Source of the DNA: an uncultured Lentisphaerota bacterium | GTDB lineage: Bacteria; Verrucomicrobiota; Lentisphaeria; Victivallales; GWF2-50-93 | Direction of reading: 5' to 3' | Length of the DNA: 47,749 bases | Assembly: GCA_903872565.1 (NCBI GenBank) | Contig: CAIQLG010000127.1 | Span: forward strand, 1-47,749 | Shown: piece by piece, positions 33,078 to 42,646 of the stretch | Layout of the letters: every line of letters starts with the position of its first letter | Position numbering within the stretch: position 1 is the first letter of the stretch | Made by a program: the position numbers and the translations under genes | Notes under the pieces: model-generated | What the model was told of the DNA's origin: nothing | Seen by the model: only the letters and a program-made list of their open reading frames with translations | The model's database searches: none

Positions 33078-33172
33078 GAACAACTTTCCATAAAGAGGCG
33101 GATTTTCCGTCCCATTGATATATTTTTCGAATTGTAATCAATTCCTGTTACATCATGTCCCATCTTTTTTAG
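33074..33172 (-). pseudogene. Fragment resembling a SAM methyltransferase (or Rossmann enzyme)
   Basis: A 32-codon minus-strand frame bounded by stops contains LKKMGHDVTGIDYNSKNISM. The pattern G-H-x-V-x-G-I-D-x-N is typical of the second strand of methyltransferases, or the first of Rossmann dehydrogenases. Nothing recognisable continues on either side. It abuts the truncated radical SAM gene, so the region looks like a junction where two genes lost their ends. Identity is tentative. Confidence 0.35.
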
Positions 33173-33191
33173 TTATAAATCCACTTTAAGT

Positions 33192-34859
33192 TCATTTATT
33201 TATCCTATACAGCAAAATAGTTCTACCTATCTTTTTGATTGGCGTATATGATTCAAGCCAAGAATAATCCTTTGTTAATTTGATACTTGAATAACTAACC
33301 GCAACCCATCCAGTTACCTTAACGTTGGGAGGCAATATTTTTAAACCTAATTTGTCGTTTTGGATACGACTATATGGTACAAAGATAGAAACCCATAATT
33401 CATCAATGCCTTGTGTTTGTATTTCTCTTTTTAACTTATCATAGTCCTGCCCCCAATCAAGATTGCTATCAACTAATATGTTTTCTGGATGAGAACCTGC
33501 GAATTCATTGAAATAAGAAATATAATCAGGATGTGATTGCAATGAACTGTAAAAAGTATATGATAGCAAAATTATAATGACATATTTATTAAGTTTATAT
33601 TTACATTTTAAGTTCCATAAATAAAACAAACTATAAGCTGAAAGGATTGACATAAATGTATAAATCGGCAATATATGCCTAACGCCTATATTGAGGTTGC
33701 TGATAATTGCAATAAACATGATTGATGAAGCTGCAATTATTGGCACAAACACCTGCCACTTCACTGATTTTCTATATTTCCTTACTATTAAAAAAACACC
33801 TACAATAGCAAAAATTAAATTGATTAAAAGAGTTTTCACACATAATGCAATTGGAAAATACATCCAATCGCCAAGTGGGTATACCTTGCCTAGCAGATAC
33901 CCTTGCTGTGGACAATTGTTATGCATAATTATTCTTAATGCGCCTGCAATAAAATGATTAAGAGGATAGATGTTTTTGTTTGCATATTCAATACCAGCTT
34001 GGATAAGGATATTCCGATCTCCGACATTATATTTATCAATCAATATTTGCCTTGCATTTTCAGAAATTAAAGGTCCAATATCAAACTTATAAAAAGACCA
34101 AACAATAAACATCGTGCATAAAATTATTCCAATAAAATATAAAATTGTTCTTGTTATTCCATCCCTGTTTTTCTTATCATAATATAGAGCACAGATAATT
34201 ATTAACAATATTGATATTCCCAGGAATGGGATTGCTGAATATTTAGAAACTAACGTAAAGGCTAGTGAAATACATAATAATAAACCGTTAAAGATCTTCT
34301 TATCAGACATCCACTTTGTAAAGAAATATATTGAAAGTATAAATGTAGCTAAGAGGCTAGCATCAACTGTTGCAAGAGCTGAATGTGCAAGTACGGTTGG
34401 CTCCATCGAAATTATAAACACAGATATAACTGCAATATTAACATTGAACAATGATTTTGCCAAACAATACACTCCGGCGCACATTAGAATAAAATATATA
34501 ATATTGGAGATACGAGCAAATTGAAAGATTTTAAGATCAATATTGCTGGGAATTGCATATGCATCATATTTACTATAATTATTACCAATATATCTATATC
34601 CTAATAAAAATGGGATTGCACTTAATGTAATTCTTGTCAAAGCGGGATTTTCTTCATGAATATCATATCCGTATCCTCCCCATAACCGATAGCTATAATT
34701 AACGTGGAATGGTTCATCAAATGTAATACTAATATCATCATACGTCAGAAATATTCTAATAACGCCAATAGCTACTATTGCTGGAATCAAGACATATTGA
34801 TAAATATAGTTATTACCTTTATTAAAAGGAACATTATTAACTGAATTATCCATCGCCAT
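33192..34859 (-). CDS. GT39-like integral membrane glycosyltransferase
   Basis: A 555 aa polytopic protein with an N-terminal helix followed by ISITFDEPFHVNYSYRLWGG. FDEP is the classic Asp-Glu motif of the first periplasmic loop in GT39/PMT-type enzymes. About ten helices follow. The C-terminal periplasmic part has ENILVDSNLDWGQDYDKLKR (about 457-476), common in one GT39 subgroup. It is a single gene, with fragments downstream and an insertion sequence about 93 nt upstream that may have displaced its promoter. Local AT content is higher than in neighbouring genes, hinting at a separate origin. The donor is probably a polyprenyl-phosphate sugar. Confidence 0.8.
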   Translation of the reverse strand: MAMDNSVNNVPFNKGNNYIYQYVLIPAIVAIGVIRIFLTYDDISITFDEPFHVNYSYRLWGGYGYDIHEENPALTRITLSAIPFLLGYRYIGNNYSKYDAYAIPSNIDLKIFQFARISNIIYFILMCAGVYCLAKSLFNVNIAVISVFIISMEPTVLAHSALATVDASLLATFILSIYFFTKWMSDKKIFNGLLLCISLAFTLVSKYSAIPFLGISILLIIICALYYDKKNRDGITRTILYFIGIILCTMFIVWSFYKFDIGPLISENARQILIDKYNVGDRNILIQAGIEYANKNIYPLNHFIAGALRIIMHNNCPQQGYLLGKVYPLGDWMYFPIALCVKTLLINLIFAIVGVFLIVRKYRKSVKWQVFVPIIAASSIMFIAIISNLNIGVRHILPIYTFMSILSAYSLFYLWNLKCKYKLNKYVIIILLSYTFYSSLQSHPDYISYFNEFAGSHPENILVDSNLDWGQDYDKLKREIQTQGIDELWVSIFVPYSRIQNDKLGLKILPPNVKVTGWVAVSYSSIKLTKDYSWLESYTPIKKIGRTILLYRINK

Positions 34860-34952
34860 TTGAAATCTTTAAGTTGTTGAATTGGCTGACCAAGTTTTTT
34901 AGACCTCAGTAAAATAATGCGAATTATAATCTTCGGCTCCACAACCAAATTG

Positions 34953-36451
34953 GGAAGCGTCCCCGACGTTGTTAAAATTAAAATATGATGGTTTCCTCAA
35001 TCCGGTATAGATTACCGGTGGTAAAAACAAAAAATAAAGGAAACCATCATGTTGGAAAGTACATTGTTGGAGGAATTGGGTCAAGTCGGAAGCGGAGAAT
35101 CTGGAGTGATATTTCGGGAATTCATTAGAGGAGCGGTAGTTTCAGCTTTTGTAGATGTGATCAGTGAAGAGGTTGATTTGCTTTGCGGTCCGAGCTACGG
35201 GCGCTCAGGTTCCGGCACTGCCTACCGTGCTGGCAGTGCCCCCGGGGTTTGCATTCTGGAAGGTCGCAGCCGCTGGTTCGTCCCCGCGTGAGGCGCAGTA
35301 CTGGAGGAAGGGATAGCGAGGAGGTGCGCCTTGAAAGCTACAATGCCGCGAAGCATGCGGGTGCTGTAAGGGAGGCCATATTGCGGGCGTTGGTGGCCGG
35401 TGTGAGCGGCAGGGATCAGCGGCGTCTGTATCCTGAAAGTCCGATGACTTCAAAGAGTTCCGTAAGTCGTCTATGGGTAAAAGAAGGTGCGAAAAAGATT
35501 GGGGAGTTTCGCGGACGGGAGATAAGCGGGGAGTTTTTTTTCGGACTGATGCTTGACGGGATATGGCTGAGCGAGGATCTCACGGCGGTCGTGGCCATAG
35601 GAATGACCAGCGATGGACGCAAGATTGTGCTCGATTTCCAGGTTGGAAGCAGTGAAAACCGGGATGTTTGCGATGATCTGCTCGACAGGCTTGTCAGGCG
35701 TGGATTCAAGCCTGTCGCACGGCTTTTCAGCGTTCTCGACGGCTCGGATACACTGAAGGGAAGTGTGCTGGCGCACTATCCGGATGCCGTCACTCAACGC
35801 TGCCTCATCCACAAGGAGAAAAAGATAAGAGGATGTCTGTCTAAACGTCATTATGGCGAGCTCTTCGACTATTTCAAACGCCTGAGGAATGCTCAGGGTG
35901 CGGAAACAGGGAGGGAGATTTATAAGGAGCTACGGGAGTTTCTTGCTTCGAAAAATCTCAAGGCACTCGCAAGTCTAGAAGAGGCCGGTGAAGATATCAT
36001 CGCCCTTCACCTGATTGATGCACCTGCAACCCTCAATATCTCGCTCCTGAGCACCAATTTTATCGAGAACTCGTTCCGGAATGTCCGGGCGAAGATGGGG
36101 AGGGTCAAGAGATGGAGGTCTGAAACCGACCAAGCGGAAAGGTGGCTCGCCTACGGGCTCCTTGAAGCAGAACGGGGGTTCCGGAGAATGAAAGGCTGGA
36201 AAGATATTCCAAAGCTCGTCAAGAAACTCAAGAAACCGGACGAGCCGGCTCAGAGGAAGGCGGCATGAAGGAGAAAAACATAGACTCCATAAGGATGAGC
36301 GTCGGGGTCTCCTACGGAGATATCTGTTTCCCCTCCGCTCATTAAAGGCAAAAGAAGAATAATTTAAGAAAAGAAATTTGAATTAGAATAAAAGACAATG
36401 CAGTATAACAAAGGAAACCATCTAAATTTTAACAATCAAAGGGACATCCCC
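34953..36451. mobile_element. IS256/mutator-like insertion sequence
   Basis: An approximately 1.5-kb element with one transposase. Imperfect inverted repeats of about 40 bp are visible: the left end has GTCCCC, TTGTTAAAATT and GATGGTTTCCT (34953-34997). The right end, read inward, has GTCCC, ATTGTTAAAATT and GATGGTTTCCT (36451-36409). Exact outer limits are uncertain by a few bases. No convincing 8-9 bp target duplication was found, so the flanks may have rearranged. A hairpin with arms ATGAGCG/CGCTCAT (36295-36342) follows the transposase stop. Confidence 0.75.
35049..36268 (+). CDS. IS256-like transposase, needs -1 frameshift
   Basis: Frame one (35049-35291) gives the N terminus MLESTLLEELGQVG...ILEGRSRWFVPA and stops. 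The -1 frame continues RVRRSTGGRDSEEVRLESYN to 36268. Joining at the CCCC run (35282-35285) gives about 406 aa, normal for IS256 transposases. The DDE residues are in GLMLDGIWL, FSVLDGSDTLKG and NFIENSFRNVR. The zinc-like TQRCLIHKEKKIRG is also present. The shift could be programmed slippage of the P-site Pro codon or a disabling indel. The upstream part of the second frame (35183-35285) is not translated if joined here. Confidence 0.75.
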
Positions 36452-36510
36452 GGTATACTTCGACATTTTATGAAATTTGGAGCACAAATTTATATAGTTG
36501 CAAAAAAGAA

Positions 36511-37845
36511 ATGATTAAGTTTATAAAGAAACTAATTCCGTCAACCGATATCGAGGCATTTTATGTTACGCTTTTAATTTGTCTTACTTTATGCTTCTTT
36601 TATCTTTCTGTTGTTTCGCCTATGACAGGCATGAGCAGAAACTTCGGTGCATGTCACGACGGCTATATCCAACTTGCCCGCAATATTGTCGCCGGCAATG
36701 GATATGTGTTTGAAAAAGGTGGTCCGCCGGTTCTTCATCGGCCACCTTTATATCCTTTGTTTCTTATCCCGGTAGCATTGTTTCCGGATAATTTACAACA
36801 ATATATTATCATAGTTCCGCAAGGTATTCTTGTCGGTCTTATCGGTATGATGATATTTAAAATCGCAAGACAATTATACAATCAGAATGTTGGGAAAATA
36901 GCACTTTTGATCTTCCTGATAAATCCTTGGCTTTACCTAAATGCCAAAAATCCTACGACGGCAATTTTGCAGGCGTTTTTATATATAATCTTTGCATATT
37001 TTACTGTGCTGGAATTATTTAATAAGTCCGGGCTAAAACCACTCCAAATGGGTTTAATTATTGGTGTTGTAGGTGCAGGGCTTGCACTAACGCATGCGGC
37101 TATGTTGCCGTTAATTGTGCTACTAATTGGAATTTTGTTCACAACATCCTTGATTAAAAACCAAAAAAAGATATCGACAACTGTTTCAGCAGTGTTGCTT
37201 ATGATTTGTCTTATTGCCCCCTGGACTTACAGAAATTGGATTGTATTTGACAGATTTATTCCTGTCTCTGGCGGAGCGGGACTTGCATATTTTAATGGTA
37301 ATGTTCACTGGTTGGGTATTGAAGCAGAGCCTCAAAAGGCTGGTGAAAGCTATATTGATGCAAGTTTAAGAGTTTTAGGAATAGAAGGCACTGAACAAAC
37401 AAGAACACAATGGTCTGGTTTTAAAGACATTAACCTGGAAGACTTTGCCAATAAAAAAATGATTGGACATATGAAAAGTCATCCTATTTTATTTTTGAAG
37501 AAGTTTATTTTAAACGCCGTAGAATACTATTTTCCGGCTTTTACAACACCTTTTCTTGCAATTAAGCCTATAACTAGATCTGTAGCGGCTGAACAATGGG
37601 GTTTAAGCATTTTTCATTTATTTTTGTGGATAACAGCGACAATTGGGATTTTTTGCTGTCCTCGCAAAGGATTGTTATTATTTTTCGGTATAATTATTTA
37701 TTCAGCTTGGTACTTTCCATTTGCTACTATCATTGGACATAGTCTTTACACTTTTGGCACAATACCTTTTCTTTGCGTAATATCCGCAGTCGGAATTATA
37801 AGAATTACAAATGGACATCGTGCCATTATTGGCAGACTTCAGTGA
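36511..37845 (+). CDS. GT39-like integral membrane glycosyltransferase
   Basis: A 444 aa polytopic protein. After the first helix (FYVTLLICLTLCFFYLSVV) comes ACHDGYIQLARNIVAGNGYV with the conserved Asp, then HRPPLYPLFLIPVALFP: the D...PPLYP layout of GT39 enzymes. About ten hydrophobic segments follow, with a periplasmic loop at about 260-320. It is the first gene to the right of the IS, 59 nt from its end, so transcription may start in or near the IS. It ends 33 nt before the flippase gene, suggesting cotranscription. Specificity is unknown. Confidence 0.78.
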   Translation: MIKFIKKLIPSTDIEAFYVTLLICLTLCFFYLSVVSPMTGMSRNFGACHDGYIQLARNIVAGNGYVFEKGGPPVLHRPPLYPLFLIPVALFPDNLQQYIIIVPQGILVGLIGMMIFKIARQLYNQNVGKIALLIFLINPWLYLNAKNPTTAILQAFLYIIFAYFTVLELFNKSGLKPLQMGLIIGVVGAGLALTHAAMLPLIVLLIGILFTTSLIKNQKKISTTVSAVLLMICLIAPWTYRNWIVFDRFIPVSGGAGLAYFNGNVHWLGIEAEPQKAGESYIDASLRVLGIEGTEQTRTQWSGFKDINLEDFANKKMIGHMKSHPILFLKKFILNAVEYYFPAFTTPFLAIKPITRSVAAEQWGLSIFHLFLWITATIGIFCCPRKGLLLFFGIIIYSAWYFPFATIIGHSLYTFGTIPFLCVISAVGIIRITNGHRAIIGRLQ

Positions 37846-37878
37846 ATATTCATAAACGAACGGAGTTGCCCCGTAAAA

Positions 37879-39417
37879 ATGTTTAGCCTGAAAAGAATAT
37901 CTCACATATCCATATTTTTGCTTTTCATCTATGTTGCAAAAAGCCTGCTTGCTGTTGCGCTCAGGACATCGATGGCGGCATGTTTCGGTGCTGGGGCTGA
38001 GACAGATGCGTACTTCGCAGCATTTACTATACCTCAAACACTAAGCGATTTTTTTATTGGAGGTATAATGTTTATCGCCATTATTCCAGTTTTCCAGAAA
38101 AGAAAGGCTGAGGTTGGAGAGGTTGAAGCTTCAAGAGATATCTCATCTCTTTTAAGTTTCTCAATGCTGGTTCTTGCCGGAATAACCCTTTTATATTGTT
38201 TTTTAGTCCCATTCTTAACCCCTATTATATTTTCAGGTTTCAAAGGACATAAGCTTGAGCTGACAATAAGATTGTCCCTGATTTTCTCGCCTGCAATAAT
38301 TCTTATGGGGCTTTCACTTGTTTATACTTCGCTCTATCATTCTTTCAGGGATTTTTTTATTCCGTCAATAGCGGCTCTTGCGTTCCCGATAAGCTCTTTG
38401 TTGTCAATATGGTTTCTGCCTGAATCCTGGGGTATAGAAAGGCTCATTTATGGAAATCTGGGAGGTTCCGCATCAGGTCTTGTAATAATGATGATCCTCA
38501 TTAACAGGAGGATCAAATGGCGCTGGAACTTGGATTTATCGAATCCGGTAATAAAATCAGTATTTTTGCTTTCATGGCCGGTTGTTCTGGAATGCATATT
38601 CTCAAGGATGGTTCCTGTTATTCATAAGAATATAGCGTCTGGGCTTCCTGAAAAAAATGCCATTACCCTGATTGAACTGTCCTCATTTGTTATAGGGTCA
38701 ATAATAGGCTTCATCTCTGGGCCAATATCCACAGCAATATATCCTTTGATGGGACAGCAGAACATCGAAAATGACGAGAAGACAGTTTTTCAGACATTTT
38801 TCAAATCACTAAATGTAATCTTCTTTCTTACTGTTCCATTCAATATCCTTTTGCTTACGGAATCCAGGGAAATAGTCGGATTGCTATTCGGATATGGCAA
38901 GTTTACTCAAAACGACTGTTTTATTACATCAAACATAATAATGATATCATCGTTCGTAATACTTCCATATTGTTTCCTCAACCTTGCAGGAAAGATTTTC
39001 TTTATATATAACGACACAAAATCCATCTCATATTGTACTATCTCAGTAGTTTGTATTTTTATTCCTATCTTTTATCTTGCAGCTTATTTTGGTGGATTAT
39101 ACTGGCTTGTTGTTTCTGCTGTGGTTTGTTGTCTGATAGGGAACGTCGGTACTTATCTGATTCTAAAATTAAAGCACCGGAATATTTCTTTTCGTGAACC
39201 AATGGTTTACCTGTTAGAGATAATTATCTGTGGAGTTGCAATGGGAGCTGTGATTGTCTTGTTGAATTTCTTCTTAAATAAATTATCATTGCCGATCTGT
39301 GTAAAATTTATCATGTCCTCTTTTGGAGGCGCAGTTGCGTATTTTATGGCATGTAGGGTGCTAAAAATAGATGAGCTAAGCTATATAATTAAAAGAATTC
39401 CAGGATTCAAGGGATAA
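37879..39417 (+). CDS. MurJ/Wzx-like lipid-linked oligosaccharide flippase
   Basis: A 512 aa protein with about 13-14 membrane segments of the MOP superfamily. MurJ-like features include the N-terminal ALRTSMAACFGAGAETDAYFA (residues ~31-51; Gly-rich, D-A-Y-F-A), FFIGGIMFIAIIPVFQKRK and SISGPISTAIYPLM-like SGPISTAIYPLMGQQ near 280. The family moves polyprenyl-diphosphate-linked sugars across the inner membrane. In this locus it is the only flippase seen and is the likely exporter for the repeat unit. Whether it acts on lipid II or on O-units cannot be decided from sequence, but the context favours O-units. Confidence 0.85.
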   Translation: MFSLKRISHISIFLLFIYVAKSLLAVALRTSMAACFGAGAETDAYFAAFTIPQTLSDFFIGGIMFIAIIPVFQKRKAEVGEVEASRDISSLLSFSMLVLAGITLLYCFLVPFLTPIIFSGFKGHKLELTIRLSLIFSPAIILMGLSLVYTSLYHSFRDFFIPSIAALAFPISSLLSIWFLPESWGIERLIYGNLGGSASGLVIMMILINRRIKWRWNLDLSNPVIKSVFLLSWPVVLECIFSRMVPVIHKNIASGLPEKNAITLIELSSFVIGSIIGFISGPISTAIYPLMGQQNIENDEKTVFQTFFKSLNVIFFLTVPFNILLLTESREIVGLLFGYGKFTQNDCFITSNIIMISSFVILPYCFLNLAGKIFFIYNDTKSISYCTISVVCIFIPIFYLAAYFGGLYWLVVSAVVCCLIGNVGTYLILKLKHRNISFREPMVYLLEIIICGVAMGAVIVLLNFFLNKLSLPICVKFIMSSFGGAVAYFMACRVLKIDELSYIIKRIPGFKG

Positions 39418-39437
39418 TAGCCTACAATTAAAGGATT

Positions 39438-40604
39438 ATGAAAAAGATTTTAATCATAAGCTCTGAATATCCATATCCCCAGAAATGCGGATTTACTGTC
39501 CGAGTAGGAGATATGTGTACTCATCTTGCAAATCATTTCGAACTCCATTTCTTCATCTTCGGTCCCCATCAGTCAATTGACAATCTTCAGAATAAGGGAA
39601 AATTTGGTAAAATCTTCTCTTCAGACATGCTCTCGGGGTTTTTGAAGACTACAAACAAACTTGGATACAGAATGGCAAGGAAAGTATTTCCCCCGCATTT
39701 CGACAGCAAGAGGTATGCCCCCGATTCTATCCTGAAAGAAATTTCGTATATTCAACAAAAGGAAAATTACGAAGCATGTATTGTGCATACACCACTTCTG
39801 GGACGTTGCCTTCAAGCTTTCCCAGGCACTGTCGTCAGAATAATTGACTCCCATGATATCTGGCATCAGAAATATCTTAATTTCAAGTCTCTCGGTTATG
39901 GGAAGCTTCTTTCTCAATTTAGAAATAAGGACAAGGAGATAAATCTTTACAGGTCGGTTGATCTTGTCCTTGCCATTTCTCTATGGGATCATAAATACCT
40001 GGTCGAGCATGGAGTGAATTCAATATATACTCCTGTTTCCTTCAAACCGGAACCACTCCCGGCAAAGGAGCCTACAGGTCATGACCTGTTGTATGCGTCA
40101 GGAAAGGGGATTACAAATATTGACGCTTTGCATTATTTCATCGGAAAGATAATGCCCATTGTGAAAAGACAGATCCCATATTTGAGGTTGAAAATATCTA
40201 ATGTTTCAGACGAGATAAGGAATAAATATTCTGGGCGTCCTGATATTGTATTCCTTCCTTTCTTCGATGATGCCCATGATGCTTATAGGGGAGCTGATAT
40301 TGTAATTGTTCCGCTAAGGTACGCCAGTGGGCTAAAAATCAAAGTACTTGAAAGCTTTTCACTTGGAAAACCAACAATTGTGTCGCCTGCCGCCGCACAG
40401 GGTATCCCAGTCGCTGAATATGCACAGGAAAGAATTTCAATAAATCCAGATATCTTTGCCGAGGAACTGATAAATGCTTTAAGGGATCAAAGATACAGGA
40501 AAAAACTTTCAATGAGTGGATTGGCCATTATAAATAATAATTATTCACCTGAACTTGTATACAAAGACATTATAAACCACATATTTCATGAAAAATCGCC
40601 ATAA
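39438..40604 (+). CDS. GT4-like glycosyltransferase
   Basis: A 388 aa GT-B protein: ILIISSEYPYPQKCGFTVRV at the N terminus, IIDSHDIWHQKYLNF near 139, DLLYASGKGITNIDALHYF, and the donor region VFLPFFDDAHDAYRGADIVI followed by ASGLKIKVLESFSLGKPTIV. The second Glu of the usual E-x7-E is kept in KVLESFSLG; the first position is Gly/Leu-like, as in the GT1/GT4 subgroup with G-x-K-x-K-x-L-E. The start follows AAAGGATT. It comes 20 nt after the flippase gene and ahead of the CDP-sugar cassette, from which it is separated by a 186-nt gap with no visible gene. Confidence 0.85.
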   Translation: MKKILIISSEYPYPQKCGFTVRVGDMCTHLANHFELHFFIFGPHQSIDNLQNKGKFGKIFSSDMLSGFLKTTNKLGYRMARKVFPPHFDSKRYAPDSILKEISYIQQKENYEACIVHTPLLGRCLQAFPGTVVRIIDSHDIWHQKYLNFKSLGYGKLLSQFRNKDKEINLYRSVDLVLAISLWDHKYLVEHGVNSIYTPVSFKPEPLPAKEPTGHDLLYASGKGITNIDALHYFIGKIMPIVKRQIPYLRLKISNVSDEIRNKYSGRPDIVFLPFFDDAHDAYRGADIVIVPLRYASGLKIKVLESFSLGKPTIVSPAAAQGIPVAEYAQERISINPDIFAEELINALRDQRYRKKLSMSGLAIINNNYSPELVYKDIINHIFHEKSP

Positions 40605-40790
40605 ACACTCATTAAATACAAGATGGGGCCTCTGTGATGCTGAATACAGTACGAAAAACGGGTTCAGTGTCTTGCAATTTCAAAGGGATCGAAAATCATT
40701 AAAAGTCATGTTGCAGCTCTTGATTTGTTGTCGTCCACTGTTATTTTACACTTAGATTTGTCATAAGTACATTACATGAGGTGCTTCAAG

Positions 40791-41567
40791 ATGAAAGTGA
40801 TGATTCTGGCAGGTGGACATGGAACCCGCCTAAGTGAAGAGACAGTCTTGAAACCCAAACCGATGGTCGAGATTGGGGGCAAGCCCATCTTGTGGCACAT
40901 AATGAAAATATACTCGCATTTTGGTTATAATGAATTCATAATTCTCCTTGGATACAAAGGAGATGTGATAAAAAAATACTTCATGGACTATTTTCTTCAC
41001 CAGAGCGATCTTACAATAGACCTTTCATCCAACGTAATTAAATATCACAATAGCGAATCCGAACCATGGAAGGTTACTCTTCTTGACACTGGCTTGGACA
41101 CGATGACAGGGGGACGTATCTTAAGAGCAAAAAAATTTGTCGAGGGTGAAACTTTCATGCTGACATATGGAGATGGAGTGGCCGACATAGACATAGGCAA
41201 GCTTGTCGAATTCCACCACTCACATGGACAGACAGTTACTGTCAGTTCGATACAGCCGGAGAATCGTTTTGGAGTTATAGAAGCAGACAGTACCGGGCGC
41301 ATATCGAAATTTACGGAGAAACCAAGAGATGATATGCCTTGGGTAAGTGCCGGTTTCTTTGTGTGCGGGCAAGGAGTTTTCGAATATCTAAGGGAAGGTG
41401 ATTCAACTATTTTTGAAAAAGCACCTTTGCAGGATTTGGCGGCGGACGGACGTTTTTTCTCCTACAGACACACAGGTTTTTGGAAATGCATGGACACTAT
41501 CAGGGATTCTCAACTTCTCAACAGTCTTTGGGATAGTGGCAAAGCTGATTGGAAAATTTGGAATTGA
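40791..41567 (+). CDS. rfbF: Glucose-1-phosphate cytidylyltransferase
   Basis: Makes CDP-glucose from CTP and glucose-1-phosphate. It starts MKVMILAGGHGTRLSEETVL, the nucleotidyltransferase signature, with LKPKPMVEIGGKPILWHIMK (about 18-37), LTYGDGVADIDIGKL (metal Asp) and KFTEKPRDDMPWVSAGFFVC. The length of 258 aa matches RfbF. I chose ATG 40791 rather than 40776 because GAGGTG lies 7 nt upstream and the protein then begins at the family's normal point. Its stop overlaps the rfbG start (TTGA). It begins the branched-sugar cassette. Confidence 0.95.
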   Translation: MKVMILAGGHGTRLSEETVLKPKPMVEIGGKPILWHIMKIYSHFGYNEFIILLGYKGDVIKKYFMDYFLHQSDLTIDLSSNVIKYHNSESEPWKVTLLDTGLDTMTGGRILRAKKFVEGETFMLTYGDGVADIDIGKLVEFHHSHGQTVTVSSIQPENRFGVIEADSTGRISKFTEKPRDDMPWVSAGFFVCGQGVFEYLREGDSTIFEKAPLQDLAADGRFFSYRHTGFWKCMDTIRDSQLLNSLWDSGKADWKIWN

Positions 41568-42646
41568 AATTATTCAAAGACATATATAGGAATAGAAGTG
41601 TCCTTGTAACTGGTAGCACTGGGTTCAAAGGATCGTGGTTGACTCTTTGGCTCGATAAATTAGGAGCTAAAGTCCACGGATATGCGCTAGAACCGGATAC
41701 TGAACCTAGTCATTTTAAAATACTTTCTCTCAAGCACGGACAGACTTTCGGTGACATAAGGGACCATAGTCATCTCGATGAGGTATTAAGGTTGACTAGT
41801 CCAGAAATAGTTTTCCATCTGGCAGCTCAGCCAATCGTCAGAAAATCGTTTAGTGATCCACTCACAACATTTGAGACAAATGTGATGGGAACAGTAAATG
41901 TTCTTGAATCATGCAGAAAATGTCCAAAAGTTAGAGCTGTCATACATGTATCCTCCGACAAATGTTACGAAAACCGCGAGTGGATTTGGAAATACAGAGA
42001 AAATGACCGACTTGGAGGGCACGACCCATACAGTGCCTCAAAGGCATGTTCAGAATTAGTTGTTTCGAGTTATGTAAAATCATTTTTCCCACTTGAGGAA
42101 TATGGAAAATCGCACAAAATTCTTCTCGCAAGCGCAAGAGCCGGAAATGTAATTGGGGGCGGAGACTGGGCCCAAGACCGTCTGGTTCCAGATATAGTGA
42201 AATCAATTACAAAAAATACTAGCTTATTAATTCGTTGCCCAGACTCAATAAGGCCTTGGCAGCATGTACTCGAGCCGTTATCTGGATACCTGATGCTTGG
42301 AGGAAAACTCCTCGAGGGGATGAAGGAATTTTCTGGTGCATGGAATTTTGGCCCATCCTCACAGGGACTCACCGTTCTCGACATTCTGCATAAATTCCAG
42401 GAGCATTGGAATATTTCCTACAATATTTCTTCAACGCAGGTTTTGGAGTCCAGTATCCTCGGGATTGACTCAACCAAAGCCAACACTTTGCTGGAATGGA
42501 TGCCAGTGCTCGACATTGATAATGCACTTGACATGACTGTGGAGTGGTTCAGGGAGTTTTCTTCCACGTCACAGGCGCTAAGTTTGAAACAACTTGAAGA
42601 ATATATAGAATTAGCGACTGTCAAGCAAATCACTTGGAGCAGATAA
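41564..42646 (+). CDS. rfbG: CDP-glucose 4,6-dehydratase
   Basis: Converts CDP-glucose to CDP-4-keto-6-deoxyglucose using bound NAD. The short-chain dehydratase fold has SVLVTGSTGFKGSWLTLWLD (GxxGxxG, about 12-31), VFHLAAQPIVRKSFSDP, the catalytic DPYSASKACSELVV (YxxxK, about 151-164) and SARAGNVIGGGDWAQDRLVP, which is diagnostic for RfbG. TTG 41564 is preferred: it overlaps the rfbF stop by TTGA and gives the usual short leader before the NAD motif. TTG 41549 is an alternative. It couples to the epimerase by a TAATG overlap. Confidence 0.94.
   Translation: MKLFKDIYRNRSVLVTGSTGFKGSWLTLWLDKLGAKVHGYALEPDTEPSHFKILSLKHGQTFGDIRDHSHLDEVLRLTSPEIVFHLAAQPIVRKSFSDPLTTFETNVMGTVNVLESCRKCPKVRAVIHVSSDKCYENREWIWKYRENDRLGGHDPYSASKACSELVVSSYVKSFFPLEEYGKSHKILLASARAGNVIGGGDWAQDRLVPDIVKSITKNTSLLIRCPDSIRPWQHVLEPLSGYLMLGGKLLEGMKEFSGAWNFGPSSQGLTVLDILHKFQEHWNISYNISSTQVLESSILGIDSTKANTLLEWMPVLDIDNALDMTVEWFREFSSTSQALSLKQLEEYIELATVKQITWSR

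Noticed and set aside
34899..35084. Minus-strand open frame across the left IS end
   Set aside because: It spans the IS inverted repeat and the flank; GCGAEDYNSHYF looks slightly protein-like but cannot be tied to a family.
35183..35282. Upstream open part of the second transposase frame as an independent start
   Set aside because: The residues encoded there (arginine- and proline-rich) have no transposase features, whereas the other frame fits; it is treated as the unused side of the frameshift.
36295..36342. Hairpin after the transposase as an attI or integron-like site
   Set aside because: It lies inside the IS, there is no integrase nearby, and the structure fits an IS-internal terminator or leftover.
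40605..40790. Possible small gene or regulatory leader before rfbF
   Set aside because: No protein-like frame, strong promoter or structured element could be supported in this 186-nt gap.
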